A stretch of 64,000 nucleotides of DNA from Heliobacterium chlorum (GCF_014502795.1 NZ_JACVHF010000003.1:124001-188000), one strand, 5' to 3'; positions 27,495-35,914 are shown, counted from the stretch's first letter. Translations and numbers: made by a program. Notes: generated by a model from the sequence alone, not told the origin.

Positions 27495-29030
27495 TTAAGG
27501 CTTTTCGATGGCTTGGCGAATCTCGCCGGAGAGACCTGGGAACTGTTCGAGCCACTGGCGACGTTCAGCCCGCAACTTCTCCACCTTCTCTTGGTATTCC
27601 TCTTCTGAATAGAACCCTTTTGGCATGATCTCTTGAATATCCAAACCGGGAACCGATTTCGGAACCTCATAACCCCAATCGGGATCAACAGTCCATTCAA
27701 TGCTGTCGCGGGCGATTTCTTTCATCAAGGTCGTTGAGACCTTGATGGAGAGCTTTACGCCAGCCTCGCCCTCTTTGGCACCGACAGATCCTGTGTTCAA
27801 CAGATAACATTGCATGTCTGGATTATTCCGAAGGATGTCCAGCAGGCGTTGCCCCTCATCTTCCTCGGGACCGACGATAAATGGGTTGGTGCCCACTTCC
27901 CGCTTCGACTGACCTGCTTTGGTCGGATCGCCGGCAGAGGTTTCGATCGATTCGCCAAGCATGAAGTAAGCGGCACCTTGCACGGGGCTCAACCGGGCAA
28001 GAGGTGGAACGATATCGTTTCGACGGGTGATGAAAATAAGCTTGTTCGCTTTCGGTAGGTCGATAGAATCATCGGAACCAGCTACTTCAGAACGCAACAC
28101 GATGCCACGCCCGTTTGAGGTGAGTTCCTGATTGAAAAAGTCGATCTTTCCGCCTTCGAATACTTTGATATTTTCAAAGATGGCGTTCGGGGAAACAGCA
28201 GCATCATAGAGTACTTTTTGCGATTTATCGAGGCCGTCTGTTTTGATATAGAAGCCGTCTTCTGTCCCCGCACAAAAACCATCGGCATCCATCAGCACGA
28301 CATCGTCTTGGCGAATAATGACTCGTTCATCGCCAGTGAGGCCATGATCATGAATCGTCAAGGTGGTCTTTCCGGTTCCGCTTAATCCGAAAAGGATAAA
28401 GCCCACATCTTTCAGTTTATCTTCTTTGTCCCGAATACGAAGCACTTTGGATCCTGCATGCAATCCGAGGCCGCCTTTTTGCTTCGTCCGGTACATAGCC
28501 TTACGAAGGAAGGATTTTTTACACTCACCGAAATAGTCCGTACCCAAGATATAGGTTACTCCAGCCAAAGGATGGTTGAAGATAACTCGTTCCGGCCACT
28601 CCGGAACATAGACGCTGATAAAATCAGGTTCCTGATCCTTATCCTTTGGAGCAAACAAAGAATGAATCCACATGGCTGGAATACGAGCATAGGGTTCGGT
28701 GATGTATACACGGCAATGATATGTATGGTTCTCATTCATGCCCATCTGGCGATCTAAACGGATGACTGTTTTGTCAGCGAGGTAACGGTGAACTTCTTTG
28801 ACCAGTTCAGTAGCTCTTTCCAAAGAAATTCCCTGCTGGTGTACCCCTAACTTGACTCCGTCTTCTACAACGTATGTTTTTTTGGCGCTTCGGTTGCGAG
28901 CCCCCGAAATGTAGCAAGCGCTGCTAAACTCGGTCGTGTGTTCTTCACCTTTGGCCATTTGACGCAACTTTTCCGCAGAAGGGTTATCAATAACCTGGCC
29001 AGGTGTTAGGGGCTGACGAAATGGATGCAT
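27495..29030 (-). CDS. pckA: Phosphoenolpyruvate carboxykinase (ATP)
   Basis: A 511-aa ATP-dependent PEPCK interconverting oxaloacetate + ATP and PEP + CO2 + ADP. The kinase-1a P-loop GLSGTGKTTLTIHD, the HPLAGVTYILGTDYFGE metal-binding region and the SEVAGSDD segment are present. Length is slightly below the usual 520-540. ATG is preceded by GGAGGTG at 6 bases. In fermenting or phototrophic anaerobes the enzyme may run in the carboxylating direction. A leader of about 160 nt separates it from the nearest -10 box. Confidence 0.95.
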   Translation of the reverse strand: MHPFRQPLTPGQVIDNPSAEKLRQMAKGEEHTTEFSSACYISGARNRSAKKTYVVEDGVKLGVHQQGISLERATELVKEVHRYLADKTVIRLDRQMGMNENHTYHCRVYITEPYARIPAMWIHSLFAPKDKDQEPDFISVYVPEWPERVIFNHPLAGVTYILGTDYFGECKKSFLRKAMYRTKQKGGLGLHAGSKVLRIRDKEDKLKDVGFILFGLSGTGKTTLTIHDHGLTGDERVIIRQDDVVLMDADGFCAGTEDGFYIKTDGLDKSQKVLYDAAVSPNAIFENIKVFEGGKIDFFNQELTSNGRGIVLRSEVAGSDDSIDLPKANKLIFITRRNDIVPPLARLSPVQGAAYFMLGESIETSAGDPTKAGQSKREVGTNPFIVGPEEDEGQRLLDILRNNPDMQCYLLNTGSVGAKEGEAGVKLSIKVSTTLMKEIARDSIEWTVDPDWGYEVPKSVPGLDIQEIMPKGFYSEEEYQEKVEKLRAERRQWLEQFPGLSGEIRQAIEKP

Positions 29031-29344
29031 AATGACACCTCCGTATATGGTTGCAGCAAAGCCGGTTTATTTAATGGTACGTTCCAGCAGAAAACTGAGC
29101 ACGTAAACCTGAACCGGTCTTGGAGATTCCCAAGGCAAGACCGTACGCATTTGTTGTACCTTTTTATATGTTTTGCCTACTCTCCTAGTTCGACATTATA
29201 CAACGAGCCTTACTTTTTCGGAAGATTTAATTAATATTACCTTAATGGCTCTTTTGGCTGGTATAAACCAAACCAATCGTCCATTCGTTCCTACTTTATG
29301 ACACTACAATGACGAATTATGCCATACAATTTAAAAAATGCAAT
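29031..29344 (-). promoter_or_regulatory. pckA leader and promoter region
   Basis: No gene is seen here. A minus-strand TATAAT lies at 29195-29200 with a poor -35 box, implying a leader of about 160 nt. Within it CGGTCTTG/CAAGACCG (29115-29122/29135-29142) forms an 8-bp hairpin with a 12-nt loop. The part from 29201 to 29344 is AT-rich with nothing I recognise. Confidence 0.45.
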
Positions 29345-29376
29345 AAAAAAAACCCGAGTAAAATTTTACTCAGGTT
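29345..29376 (-). terminator. Terminator of psd
   Basis: Minus-strand hairpin ACCTGAGTAAAATTTTACTCGGGT followed by eight T, directly after the psd stop. Confidence 0.85.
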
Positions 29377-30207
29377 TTAAAAAATTTTCTGTGCAATCAT
29401 TTCTCCCATTTTCAGCCGAGTTCCTGTCGTCAGATCTTCCCGCCAGCGTACCGCTCCCGGCTCAAAGAGCAAAATCACGGTGGATCCGAATTGGAAAAAG
29501 CCTAGTTCTTCTCCTTTCTCCAAGTCGGGGCCTTCTTGCAGGGAAACAAGTTGTGCCGGCTTACGGCGATTCGAGACAACGTTGGAATAGGTCACCCGGA
29601 CACTTCCGACCATCATGGCGCCAACTTTGACGAGGGCAACTTGTCCCACATCGGTTTGCAAATAAGTAATCAATCGTTCATTCCGGGCAAAAAGGCCGGG
29701 AACACCCTGTACTCCCAAGTCATTCACCGGGTAGAGACGTCCCGGCCAATAGGCGTAGCCGGTTACACGTCCTTCCAATGGAGCATGTATGCGGTGATAG
29801 TCTCGAGGACTGAGATATAAGGTGACAAATTCGCCGCCGGCGAAGGACTCCGCCTTCGTCCGATCTCCAAGAAGCTGCTCCAGTGAGTAGTTGATCCCCT
29901 TCGCTTGGATCAGACGACCAGCAGAGGCAGTCCCCATTTGGGAGACTTGAGCATCGACGGGACTGACAATTCCATTAGGTTCTGGGCATATCGGGCGCAA
30001 ACCCGGTTTAAGACGGCGACAAAAAAAGTCGGCTAATGATCCGTATTCCTGCCAAGTTTTTTCGGCTTCCTCTACGGCGATGTTGTAACGCCGGATGAAC
30101 CAGGGGATAGCTCTTCGACTCCACTTAGAGGCCGCCCAACGCCCGCTCTGACGAGACAGCCATCTCTGAGGAAGCATATGTAGAATGGCCAGCTTTACAC
30201 GACGCAA
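29377..30207 (-). CDS. psd: Phosphatidylserine decarboxylase proenzyme
   Basis: A 276-aa Psd that makes phosphatidylethanolamine from phosphatidylserine at the membrane. Typical motifs are SPVDAQVSQMG, the YLSPRDYHRIHAP active-site stretch, and the C-terminal FGST motif (the LGST equivalent), where self-cleavage before Ser gives the pyruvoyl group. The first residue of the usual LGST is Phe here. No pssA gene is adjacent. It is flanked by terminators on both sides, so it is monocistronic. Confidence 0.93.
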   Translation of the reverse strand: MRRVKLAILHMLPQRWLSRQSGRWAASKWSRRAIPWFIRRYNIAVEEAEKTWQEYGSLADFFCRRLKPGLRPICPEPNGIVSPVDAQVSQMGTASAGRLIQAKGINYSLEQLLGDRTKAESFAGGEFVTLYLSPRDYHRIHAPLEGRVTGYAYWPGRLYPVNDLGVQGVPGLFARNERLITYLQTDVGQVALVKVGAMMVGSVRVTYSNVVSNRRKPAQLVSLQEGPDLEKGEELGFFQFGSTVILLFEPGAVRWREDLTTGTRLKMGEMIAQKIF

Positions 30208-30302
30208 CCTATTCCCTCCTGGTTATCTCTTGTGATAAAAGAATACCCGTGTCAAGTCGATCTGTCAAATAGCATACAATTGAAATTACTCTTATCTTGT
30301 GT

Positions 30303-30338
30303 AAAAAAAGGACCCCACAAACGTTGTCTGCGAGGTCG
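30303..30338 (-). terminator. Terminator of the LysM protein gene
   Basis: Minus-strand GACC-CGCAGAC/GTTTGTG-GGTC hairpin followed by seven T. Confidence 0.8.
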
Positions 30339-30353
30339 GCCTAACGTCTTTTT

Positions 30354-31595
30354 CTACTCCGTCGTTACTGCATCCGATGTCGCAGCCGGTTGCAGTTCGA
30401 TCTCGATATTTATCGATCGTTCGGTTCCCACGTTTGTCGCGGTCAGCAGATACCGCCCGGGATACCGAAGGGTTTGTCCCGTATTGCTTGATTGGTCCCA
30501 GCTCTCTTGAAAGGCCTGGATCTGAGCTGGTTGCAAAGTTATCTGGGCTGTGGCCGGATTAAAGGATCGATCTCGAGACCAACGCCACACTTCAATACCG
30601 CTTTGGCCGAGTTCAACGAAAAAGTCAAAGCGCTGTGTCGTCGGATAATTGATCGTGATCGGTTCGTCGGAGACATTTCGTTTGATAAAGGTCATGAGGA
30701 CCGGTTCCCCTTGCCGGTAGACGGCTTTATCGGTATAAAAAGTGTACCGTAACCCTTCAAAGACGCGGGTGATACGATGCCGAGGCGGTCGAGGCAAATC
30801 GCCGCAAGGTTCGCCTAATGCCAGCCATGTCTCCAGATCAGCTCTCCCTGTTGGGTTGATGCCCACTTCTGATTGAAAAGTCCTTAATGCGTTCAAAGTG
30901 GCCTGATCAAAGACACCTGTCACCGTCACGGGATAACCGGCCGCATCGAGCAACCGTTGTAAACGCTGGACATCTTCACCGGTAGCCCCTTCAGCCAGTT
31001 CCGGGCATTGAGGAGGTGCTGGCGGAGGCGGCGGTGGCGGAGTGGGTTTTGGAACAGGTTTTTGTTGATTTTGAGATTGAGTCTGAGGCAGAGGTTGCAA
31101 TGGAGGCATGGGTTGGGGTTGTGGCTGGGTACTTGGCGGAATCTGAATTGGCTGGCGGGGACGGGCGGGCGACGGCTGGCGAGGTTCCGCCGGTCTAGGA
31201 AAAGGAGGCAAGGGCGGGCGACAATTCACTCCTAGAGCCTGCCACTCTGCAGTCCCAACATTGCCTGTTTGAGGTAGATTAGAACGGCGCTGCAGAAGAA
31301 CCACAGCATTTTGCGTTTGGGAGCCAAAAATACCGTCAATCGGACCTGGATTAAGACCTGAGCGAGTCAACAATTGTTGCAGGCGGCTGACAGAAGGACC
31401 TCGGGTGCCTTCTGTCAAAGGCGGACAAGGTCCCATGGACTCCCTGCTGGGGACAGGAAGCCATAAGTTCTGACCCACTTGCAGGCTGTTGGGATCGGGC
31501 AAAGGATTGAGTTCCAAGATCTGTTCCATCGTTAACCCGTACCGTTGAGCGATGGTATAGAGTGTATCGCCTGGGCGGACATAATAGATAACCAA
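30354..31595 (-). CDS. LysM / peptidoglycan-binding / BsuPI-domain protein
   Basis: A 413-aa modular protein. One LysM domain starts at residue 4 (YYVRPGDTLYTIAQRYG), then a PG_binding_1 domain (about 58-120), a Pro/Gln-rich linker including a run of seven Pro (about 125-195), a second PG_binding_1 domain (about 198-262), and a C-terminal BsuPI-like immunoglobulin-fold domain (about 285-400; YRQGEPVLMTF and PGRYLLTATN). There is no signal peptide; LysM begins at the N terminus, as in spore-coat morphogenetic proteins of the SafA type. A spore-envelope role is therefore plausible but inferred. Confidence 0.85.
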   Translation of the reverse strand: MVIYYVRPGDTLYTIAQRYGLTMEQILELNPLPDPNSLQVGQNLWLPVPSRESMGPCPPLTEGTRGPSVSRLQQLLTRSGLNPGPIDGIFGSQTQNAVVLLQRRSNLPQTGNVGTAEWQALGVNCRPPLPPFPRPAEPRQPSPARPRQPIQIPPSTQPQPQPMPPLQPLPQTQSQNQQKPVPKPTPPPPPPPAPPQCPELAEGATGEDVQRLQRLLDAAGYPVTVTGVFDQATLNALRTFQSEVGINPTGRADLETWLALGEPCGDLPRPPRHRITRVFEGLRYTFYTDKAVYRQGEPVLMTFIKRNVSDEPITINYPTTQRFDFFVELGQSGIEVWRWSRDRSFNPATAQITLQPAQIQAFQESWDQSSNTGQTLRYPGRYLLTATNVGTERSINIEIELQPAATSDAVTTE

Positions 31596-31650
31596 AAAGT
31601 ATCACTCCTTTCTGCTCCCAACATATTCCACTGACACTCCTTTTGTCCGC

Positions 31651-31680
31651 AAAAAAAGAAACAGGTCCTTGTGACCTGTT
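31651..31680 (-). terminator. Terminator of the GMC operon
   Basis: Minus-strand AACAGGTC-5 nt-GACCTGTT hairpin followed by TCTTTTTTTG. Confidence 0.85.
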
Positions 31681-31691
31681 CTAAAGCTCTA

Positions 31692-33275
31692 TCAGAATGT
31701 TCCCTGGCGAAAGTGCTCTTTAATAAAATCTGCTGTGCGCCAAGCTAAGGCCATTGCCGTCAACGTGGGGTTCGAAGCCCCAGAAGTGACAAAAAGGGAT
31801 GTATCGGCGATAAACAGATTGGGGTGATCATGGCTTCTTCCCCATTTATTCACTACAGAATGGCGAGGATCATTCCCCATCCGGCAACCACCGAGCATGT
31901 GGGATGTATCTTCGCTGACAAATTCCACGCGTCCACCGGCCGCTTCAAGGATCCGTTTACTCATCTCCACACCAGCGGCGATGACCTTGTGATCGTTGTC
32001 TTCAAAGGTAAAGGTCACCAGTGGTGCCGGCAAACCCATTTCATCTTTCTGATCCGATAGCGATACGCTGTTGTTCACACTCGGCAAAGTTTCTCCAACG
32101 ATGGTCAACCGGGCGAAATAGTTGTAGTCTCTTCCGATTTCCCGTAAATTCTTTCCCCAATTGCCCGTCGCTTTTCGAACGATGTTCATAAATGCCAGCG
32201 GACGGGCACCGTTCGCATGGATAGAAAAGCCTCGAGCCCGGGAGCCGTCAGAGGGAGTTTCATAGAATTCCTGGGTGGTCGAAAGAATAGGCGTTCCTTT
32301 ATAAGGCAGCACTTCTTCCGAAAAACGGGCGACCGTCTCGTGACCGGAATGAAGCATAAAACATTTGCCTACCATACCGCTGCTATTCGATAAACCTTGT
32401 GGATGGCGACCATTGGAAGACATCAGCAACAGACGTGGTGTTTCGATGGCTGAGGCACAAAGAATCACCACACGTGCTTTCTGCCGATATTCTTGTCCGT
32501 CAAATAGGAAGGTGATCCCTTCAACCTGATCGTCGGCACCGCATAAAATCCGGTTGACTATACATCCGTGGCGGAGTTCTACACCGGCGTCCAAAGCCTG
32601 AGGGATATGGTGAATCAACGTAGAGAACTTGGAGTTCGGCAGGCAACCTTGCCCGCAAAAACCTCGATTGATACAAGGCGGACGGCCCCGATAAGGGGCG
32701 GACAAGATGGCCAAGGGAGCGACAGAACTGCGAATACCTAGTTTCTCACAGCCAATACGCAATATCTGGTGATTCGCCGCGATCGGTTCCCGTTCCGGAT
32801 AAGGATAAGGACCGTTAAAAGCCCCCCATGGATAATGTTTTGGCCCTGAGACAGGTATTTCTTCTTCCAACTTACGATAATAAGGATCAATGTCATGATA
32901 CTCTATGGGCCAGTCTTCACCCACTCCGTCTATAGAACGAGTGCGGAAATCAGACGGAAAAAATCGCGGCACCACTGCCGTAAAGTGTAACGTCGTCCCA
33001 CCCACACCGGACGCAGAAACATTATGGCCCAGTTCCGGAGGATTCGTACCTGCCGTCAAGCGCTTGAAGCGCCAAGCTGTTCGGCGCATGTGCAATTCAT
33101 CGCTGACAAAGTCGCGGCTGACTTCCCAATAGGGACCCGCCTCCATGAGAACAATCCGCAGCCCAGCCTGACCTAATTCCCGAGCCACTACAGCACCGGT
33201 TGCACCGGCACCGACGATAACCGCGTCAACCGCCTCATTTACCCATTTCCAAGGTAGTCCGGTAGAATGATTCAT
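31692..33275 (-). CDS. GMC-family FAD dehydrogenase (gluconate-2-dehydrogenase-like large subunit)
   Basis: A 527-aa flavoprotein. The Rossmann motif VGAGATGAVVARELG near the N terminus, GGTTLHFTAV, INRGFCGQGCLPNSK, CASAIETPRLLL and the C-terminal HMLGGCRMG plus GASNPTLTAMALAWRTAD are typical of GMC enzymes of the gluconate/sorbitol/2-keto-gluconate dehydrogenase type. It should oxidise a polyol or aldonate hydroxyl. No signal peptide is visible. ATG overlaps the stop of the subunit-3-like gene (ATGA). No cytochrome c subunit is adjacent, so the electron acceptor is unknown. Confidence 0.88.
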   Translation of the reverse strand: MNHSTGLPWKWVNEAVDAVIVGAGATGAVVARELGQAGLRIVLMEAGPYWEVSRDFVSDELHMRRTAWRFKRLTAGTNPPELGHNVSASGVGGTTLHFTAVVPRFFPSDFRTRSIDGVGEDWPIEYHDIDPYYRKLEEEIPVSGPKHYPWGAFNGPYPYPEREPIAANHQILRIGCEKLGIRSSVAPLAILSAPYRGRPPCINRGFCGQGCLPNSKFSTLIHHIPQALDAGVELRHGCIVNRILCGADDQVEGITFLFDGQEYRQKARVVILCASAIETPRLLLMSSNGRHPQGLSNSSGMVGKCFMLHSGHETVARFSEEVLPYKGTPILSTTQEFYETPSDGSRARGFSIHANGARPLAFMNIVRKATGNWGKNLREIGRDYNYFARLTIVGETLPSVNNSVSLSDQKDEMGLPAPLVTFTFEDNDHKVIAAGVEMSKRILEAAGGRVEFVSEDTSHMLGGCRMGNDPRHSVVNKWGRSHDHPNLFIADTSLFVTSGASNPTLTAMALAWRTADFIKEHFRQGTF

Positions 33276-33919
33276 CGGTCAACCCTCCGCACAGGTCCGG
33301 GACCTAAACCAGCTTCAGCCCGTTTTTCCACCAATTCCTTGTCCAACCGCGGCTCCCAAGGATCTTTCAGCCCATACTCAATTCGATAATATCCGCGGGG
33401 AAAGGCTGGACCGCCGTAACCGATTTCCGACCAGATTTCCGGTTGTGAATAGAAAAAATCGACGGCTGTTTTTAAGATTTCAGTAAAAAAGTCTTTCGAC
33501 GATGAACCTGTCCATGCCACTTCTCCGCGCTGCGCTTTTCCAAGAATATCGTCCATCTCCCAGGGAGACAGTTGAGTAAATGCACGCTGATGGAACTGCA
33601 GCGCTGTAGCATCAAGCCAAGCTAATCCCAGACGAAGCAATTGTTCTCCCGGCAGTACACCGGTTTTATGATATCCTTGGCCCTGCCGTTGAAGTAAATG
33701 CTCATCGATTTGTCCGGCCACGCGAGACAACAGTTCCTCATTATCTTCGTCAACGAGACGACCGACCACTACTTTAAGGATGGAGAACTCCAAGGCCGTA
33801 AAAAAACGCGGCGGCGACGGAGGCTTTAGCCGGCTTTCCACGAGCCTGCGCGTGTTCTCATCCCAGTGCTCTGATAATTCCATCACGTTGTAATCAGGGT
33901 AAATCGTTCGAACGGTCAT
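33272..33919 (-). CDS. Gluconate 2-dehydrogenase subunit 3-like protein
   Basis: A 215-aa protein with the subunit-3 pattern: FFTALEFSILKVVVGRLVDED near residue 40, then a helical domain and a Trp/Tyr-rich end (PEIWSEIGYGGPAFPRGYY). Known subunit-3 proteins usually carry a Tat signal and stabilise or export the GMC subunit; here no Tat or Sec signal is present, implying a cytoplasmic complex. The start is ATG 33919 with GGAGGGGG 4-5 bases upstream. Translationally coupled to the GMC gene. Confidence 0.8.
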   Translation of the reverse strand: MTVRTIYPDYNVMELSEHWDENTRRLVESRLKPPSPPRFFTALEFSILKVVVGRLVDEDNEELLSRVAGQIDEHLLQRQGQGYHKTGVLPGEQLLRLGLAWLDATALQFHQRAFTQLSPWEMDDILGKAQRGEVAWTGSSSKDFFTEILKTAVDFFYSQPEIWSEIGYGGPAFPRGYYRIEYGLKDPWEPRLDKELVEKRAEAGLGPGPVRRVDR

Positions 33920-33935
33920 ATTTCCCCCTCCTTGG

Positions 33936-34328
33936 TTATAGGTAGAGGGCAAGCAAGCCCAAGAGGGATAAGGCGGAAACCATGACGGGTAAGATCGGCG
34001 GCGGCCCGACCATGATATTGTGTACCTCCCAGCCGCCTACACGTTGGCTGATTCCCCGGCTATGATAGTAAAAGCCCATCAGCCCCGATGCTAACTCTGC
34101 AAGCAAGGCAAAAAGAAACACCCATCGTAAAAGCACCGAATCTCTCACGGTCAAAGCGATTCCGATGGCCGCTGCCAAAGGGAGCCCTAAGACAGGCCCC
34201 CACATAGCCCAGTGTCTAAAATTTTGGCGGTAATGAAATAAGGTCACCTGAACAGCGACTAAAACAAAGGCAACAGAGGTAAACAAGATGAGCACACGAT
34301 CGATGGGCCATCCCAGCCAACGATCCAT
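33936..34328 (-). CDS. Four-helix membrane protein in the GMC cassette
   Basis: A 130-aa protein with four hydrophobic helices (about 10-28, 42-60, 65-87, 108-128). His residues lie in the loops or helix ends (FHYRQNFRHW, YYHSRG, EVHN). It is 16 bases upstream of the subunit-3 start on the same strand, so it is probably part of the same operon. I do not recognise the family. It could anchor the dehydrogenase or pass electrons to quinone, but no canonical haem-ligand pair is clear. Confidence 0.6.
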   Translation of the reverse strand: MDRWLGWPIDRVLILFTSVAFVLVAVQVTLFHYRQNFRHWAMWGPVLGLPLAAAIGIALTVRDSVLLRWVFLFALLAELASGLMGFYYHSRGISQRVGGWEVHNIMVGPPPILPVMVSALSLLGLLALYL

Positions 34329-34340
34329 ACTTGGGCCTCC

Positions 34341-34718
34341 TTACGCTTCTGTGTAGCCGCCTTGAGCGGACAGCAGTTGTTTCGCTTCGTCATATTTACT
34401 TTCGTCACAGACAACAGTGACCAGATAGTTTCTTCCGGAAATAAAAGAAGCATTGTCGGCCATTCCCGATGCGGTAGGCATCGCCGCCATCATGACTCGA
34501 CTGTCGTCGCCGGTCTCAACTCCCTCGATCAGGGAGGTAAGGCTTCGCCGCTCATCACCGGTCAAAGGATTAAAGTACCGTTCTGCCGACTCGGGGCCGG
34601 GAAAATGACTGAAATTATCCACTTGAACTGTTTCATACCCTTGATTGACCAACTGTTCCTTCGCTTTTTGTGCTTCGTCAGGTCCGTGAAAATAGGCAAG
34701 AATCGTCTTTTCACCCAT
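34341..34718 (-). CDS. Conserved-looking hypothetical protein (125 aa)
   Basis: A 125-aa soluble protein. The N-terminal KTILAYFHGPDEAQKAKEQLVNQGYETVQVD looks like a small alpha/beta domain similar in style to general-stress (GsiB/YflT-like) modules; a similar beta-alpha-beta pattern repeats at the end (NYLVTVVCDESKYDEAKQLL). The function is not known. Its ribosome-binding site GGAGG is inside a 13-bp inverted repeat (34719-34765). It lies 12 bases before the membrane protein gene and probably opens the GMC operon. Confidence 0.6.
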   Translation of the reverse strand: MGEKTILAYFHGPDEAQKAKEQLVNQGYETVQVDNFSHFPGPESAERYFNPLTGDERRSLTSLIEGVETGDDSRVMMAAMPTASGMADNASFISGRNYLVTVVCDESKYDEAKQLLSAQGGYTEA

Positions 34719-34765
34719 AAAAAAACCTCCTCTTGCGGTTATTCTTCCGAAAAGGAGGTTTTTTT
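34719..34765 (-). terminator. Perfect 13-bp inverted repeat: terminator that includes a ribosome-binding site
   Basis: AAAAAAACCTCCT (34719-34731) and AGGAGGTTTTTTT (34753-34765) with a 21-nt loop. On the minus strand it follows the spo0M-like gene and ends in T7, so it acts as a terminator. The same arm, GAGGAGG, is the Shine-Dalgarno of the next gene, whose ATG is right after the T run. Confidence 0.75.
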
Positions 34766-34788
34766 ATTAGACTTACTGGTGATTTTCT

Positions 34789-35814
34789 TTACTCGTCGTC
34801 TCCGCCGAATCCGTCAAAGAACCCGTCCCCCCCTGCTCCGGTACCTTCGTCATTATCTATTCCCTCTTCGTTCATTATCCCTTCCAATGCTTCGTCGACA
34901 GCCTCTTCAAGGAGCATGCCACCGACAAAGCCAGCTGTAGCGCCTGCCATGGCACCGCCCATACCATGACCGCGGTTTTGGTGACCGTATCCGTATCCAT
35001 GACTATGGAATCCATGATTATCGATTACGCCACGGGAAGATCCAAATCCACCCTGAATGCCGACGACAGATAATTCCTGCTGTAAGTAGTTCTGTAATAG
35101 CGTAGCAGTCGCGCTGATCTGTTCCCCTGTGCATTGGGCAATGTTTTCATAAGGCATAAACAAGCTGCTTTTCTTTTCATTTAGATCTAACCGAGACGCT
35201 AAAAACCCGGAAATACCGCGCAAACGTTTGTCGATCTCCATATAAAGACGCAGTCCGGCAGGCTCATGGCGGTAGTGAACTTCCACCTCTTCGACCTGAC
35301 CCGCTAAAAAACCGGTAGGAATATATTCAAATTCCTGTCCATGCTGATCTAGCTCTCCGGAGGCGTATTTTTCTCTAAAACCGATCATCTCAAAGGAACG
35401 CATGACTGTTTCCATAGCTCCGTCAGGATAGATGCGAACATAGTCCTTATCAGAAGGGTCGAGCGCCATGTCAATATCCAGTTCAGTGGTGAAATAATAG
35501 TGAATTCCATGACGGGTGATGGGAATATGCCAAGGGATTCGGTATTGCAGGGGAATTTCAATCAGCCCCTCGCCAGCCCGGATATTTAAGCCGGGCAATT
35601 TCAGCAAATCCACCTTGTGAACGTAGGTTTGATCCTCTTTTCGAAATTCCATCATAAAATGGATGGTGATATTTTTAATCGTTTGATCGATACTGCCCGG
35701 TTGAATTCGTACTACGCCGTTGACGTTATCGCCGATTCGAAAATCGGCTCCGTTTAAAACCAGGTTTACTTTAGCTGCGCCAAATCCGATGGTGGCCATG
35801 AGCTTTTTAAGCAT
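34789..35814 (-). CDS. spo0M: Spo0M-family arrestin-like sporulation control protein
   Basis: A 341-aa protein. The N-terminal ~235 residues match Spo0M: an arrestin-like beta-sandwich starting MLKKLMATIGFGAAKV and including VNLVLNGADFRIGDNVNGVV and IPWHIPITRHG. The C-terminal ~100 residues are unusual: a His/Gly/Tyr-rich stretch (SHGYGYGHQNRGHG), a Gly/Ala-rich hydrophobic segment (GGAMAGATAGFVGG) and a very acidic end. The start is ATG 35814 with GGAGATC upstream, not the ATG 21 bases earlier. A 24-bp palindrome overlaps its promoter. Confidence 0.85.
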   Translation of the reverse strand: MLKKLMATIGFGAAKVNLVLNGADFRIGDNVNGVVRIQPGSIDQTIKNITIHFMMEFRKEDQTYVHKVDLLKLPGLNIRAGEGLIEIPLQYRIPWHIPITRHGIHYYFTTELDIDMALDPSDKDYVRIYPDGAMETVMRSFEMIGFREKYASGELDQHGQEFEYIPTGFLAGQVEEVEVHYRHEPAGLRLYMEIDKRLRGISGFLASRLDLNEKKSSLFMPYENIAQCTGEQISATATLLQNYLQQELSVVGIQGGFGSSRGVIDNHGFHSHGYGYGHQNRGHGMGGAMAGATAGFVGGMLLEEAVDEALEGIMNEEGIDNDEGTGAGGDGFFDGFGGDDE

Positions 35815-35835
35815 TATGGATCTCCTTTCATCCAA

Positions 35836-35886
35836 CCATAATAAACATAACCATACAGTATGACTGTATGGTTATGTTTATTATGG
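35836..35886. repeat. Perfect 24-bp palindrome with 3-nt spacer
   Basis: CCATAATAAACATAACCATA... at 35836-35859 is the exact reverse complement of 35863-35886, with ATG between. There is no T tract, so it is not a standard terminator. It covers the -10 box and start region of the spo0M promoter and the 5' leader, as an operator would. Confidence 0.9.
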
Positions 35887-35909
35887 ACGCTTTTTAATTT
35901 ATTTGTCAA
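35880..35909 (-). promoter_or_regulatory. Likely sigma-A promoter of spo0M
   Basis: Minus-strand TTGACA (35904-35909), an 18-base spacer and CATAAT (35880-35885). The -10 lies inside the distal arm of the palindrome. Confidence 0.6.
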
Positions 35910-35914
35910 TGTAT

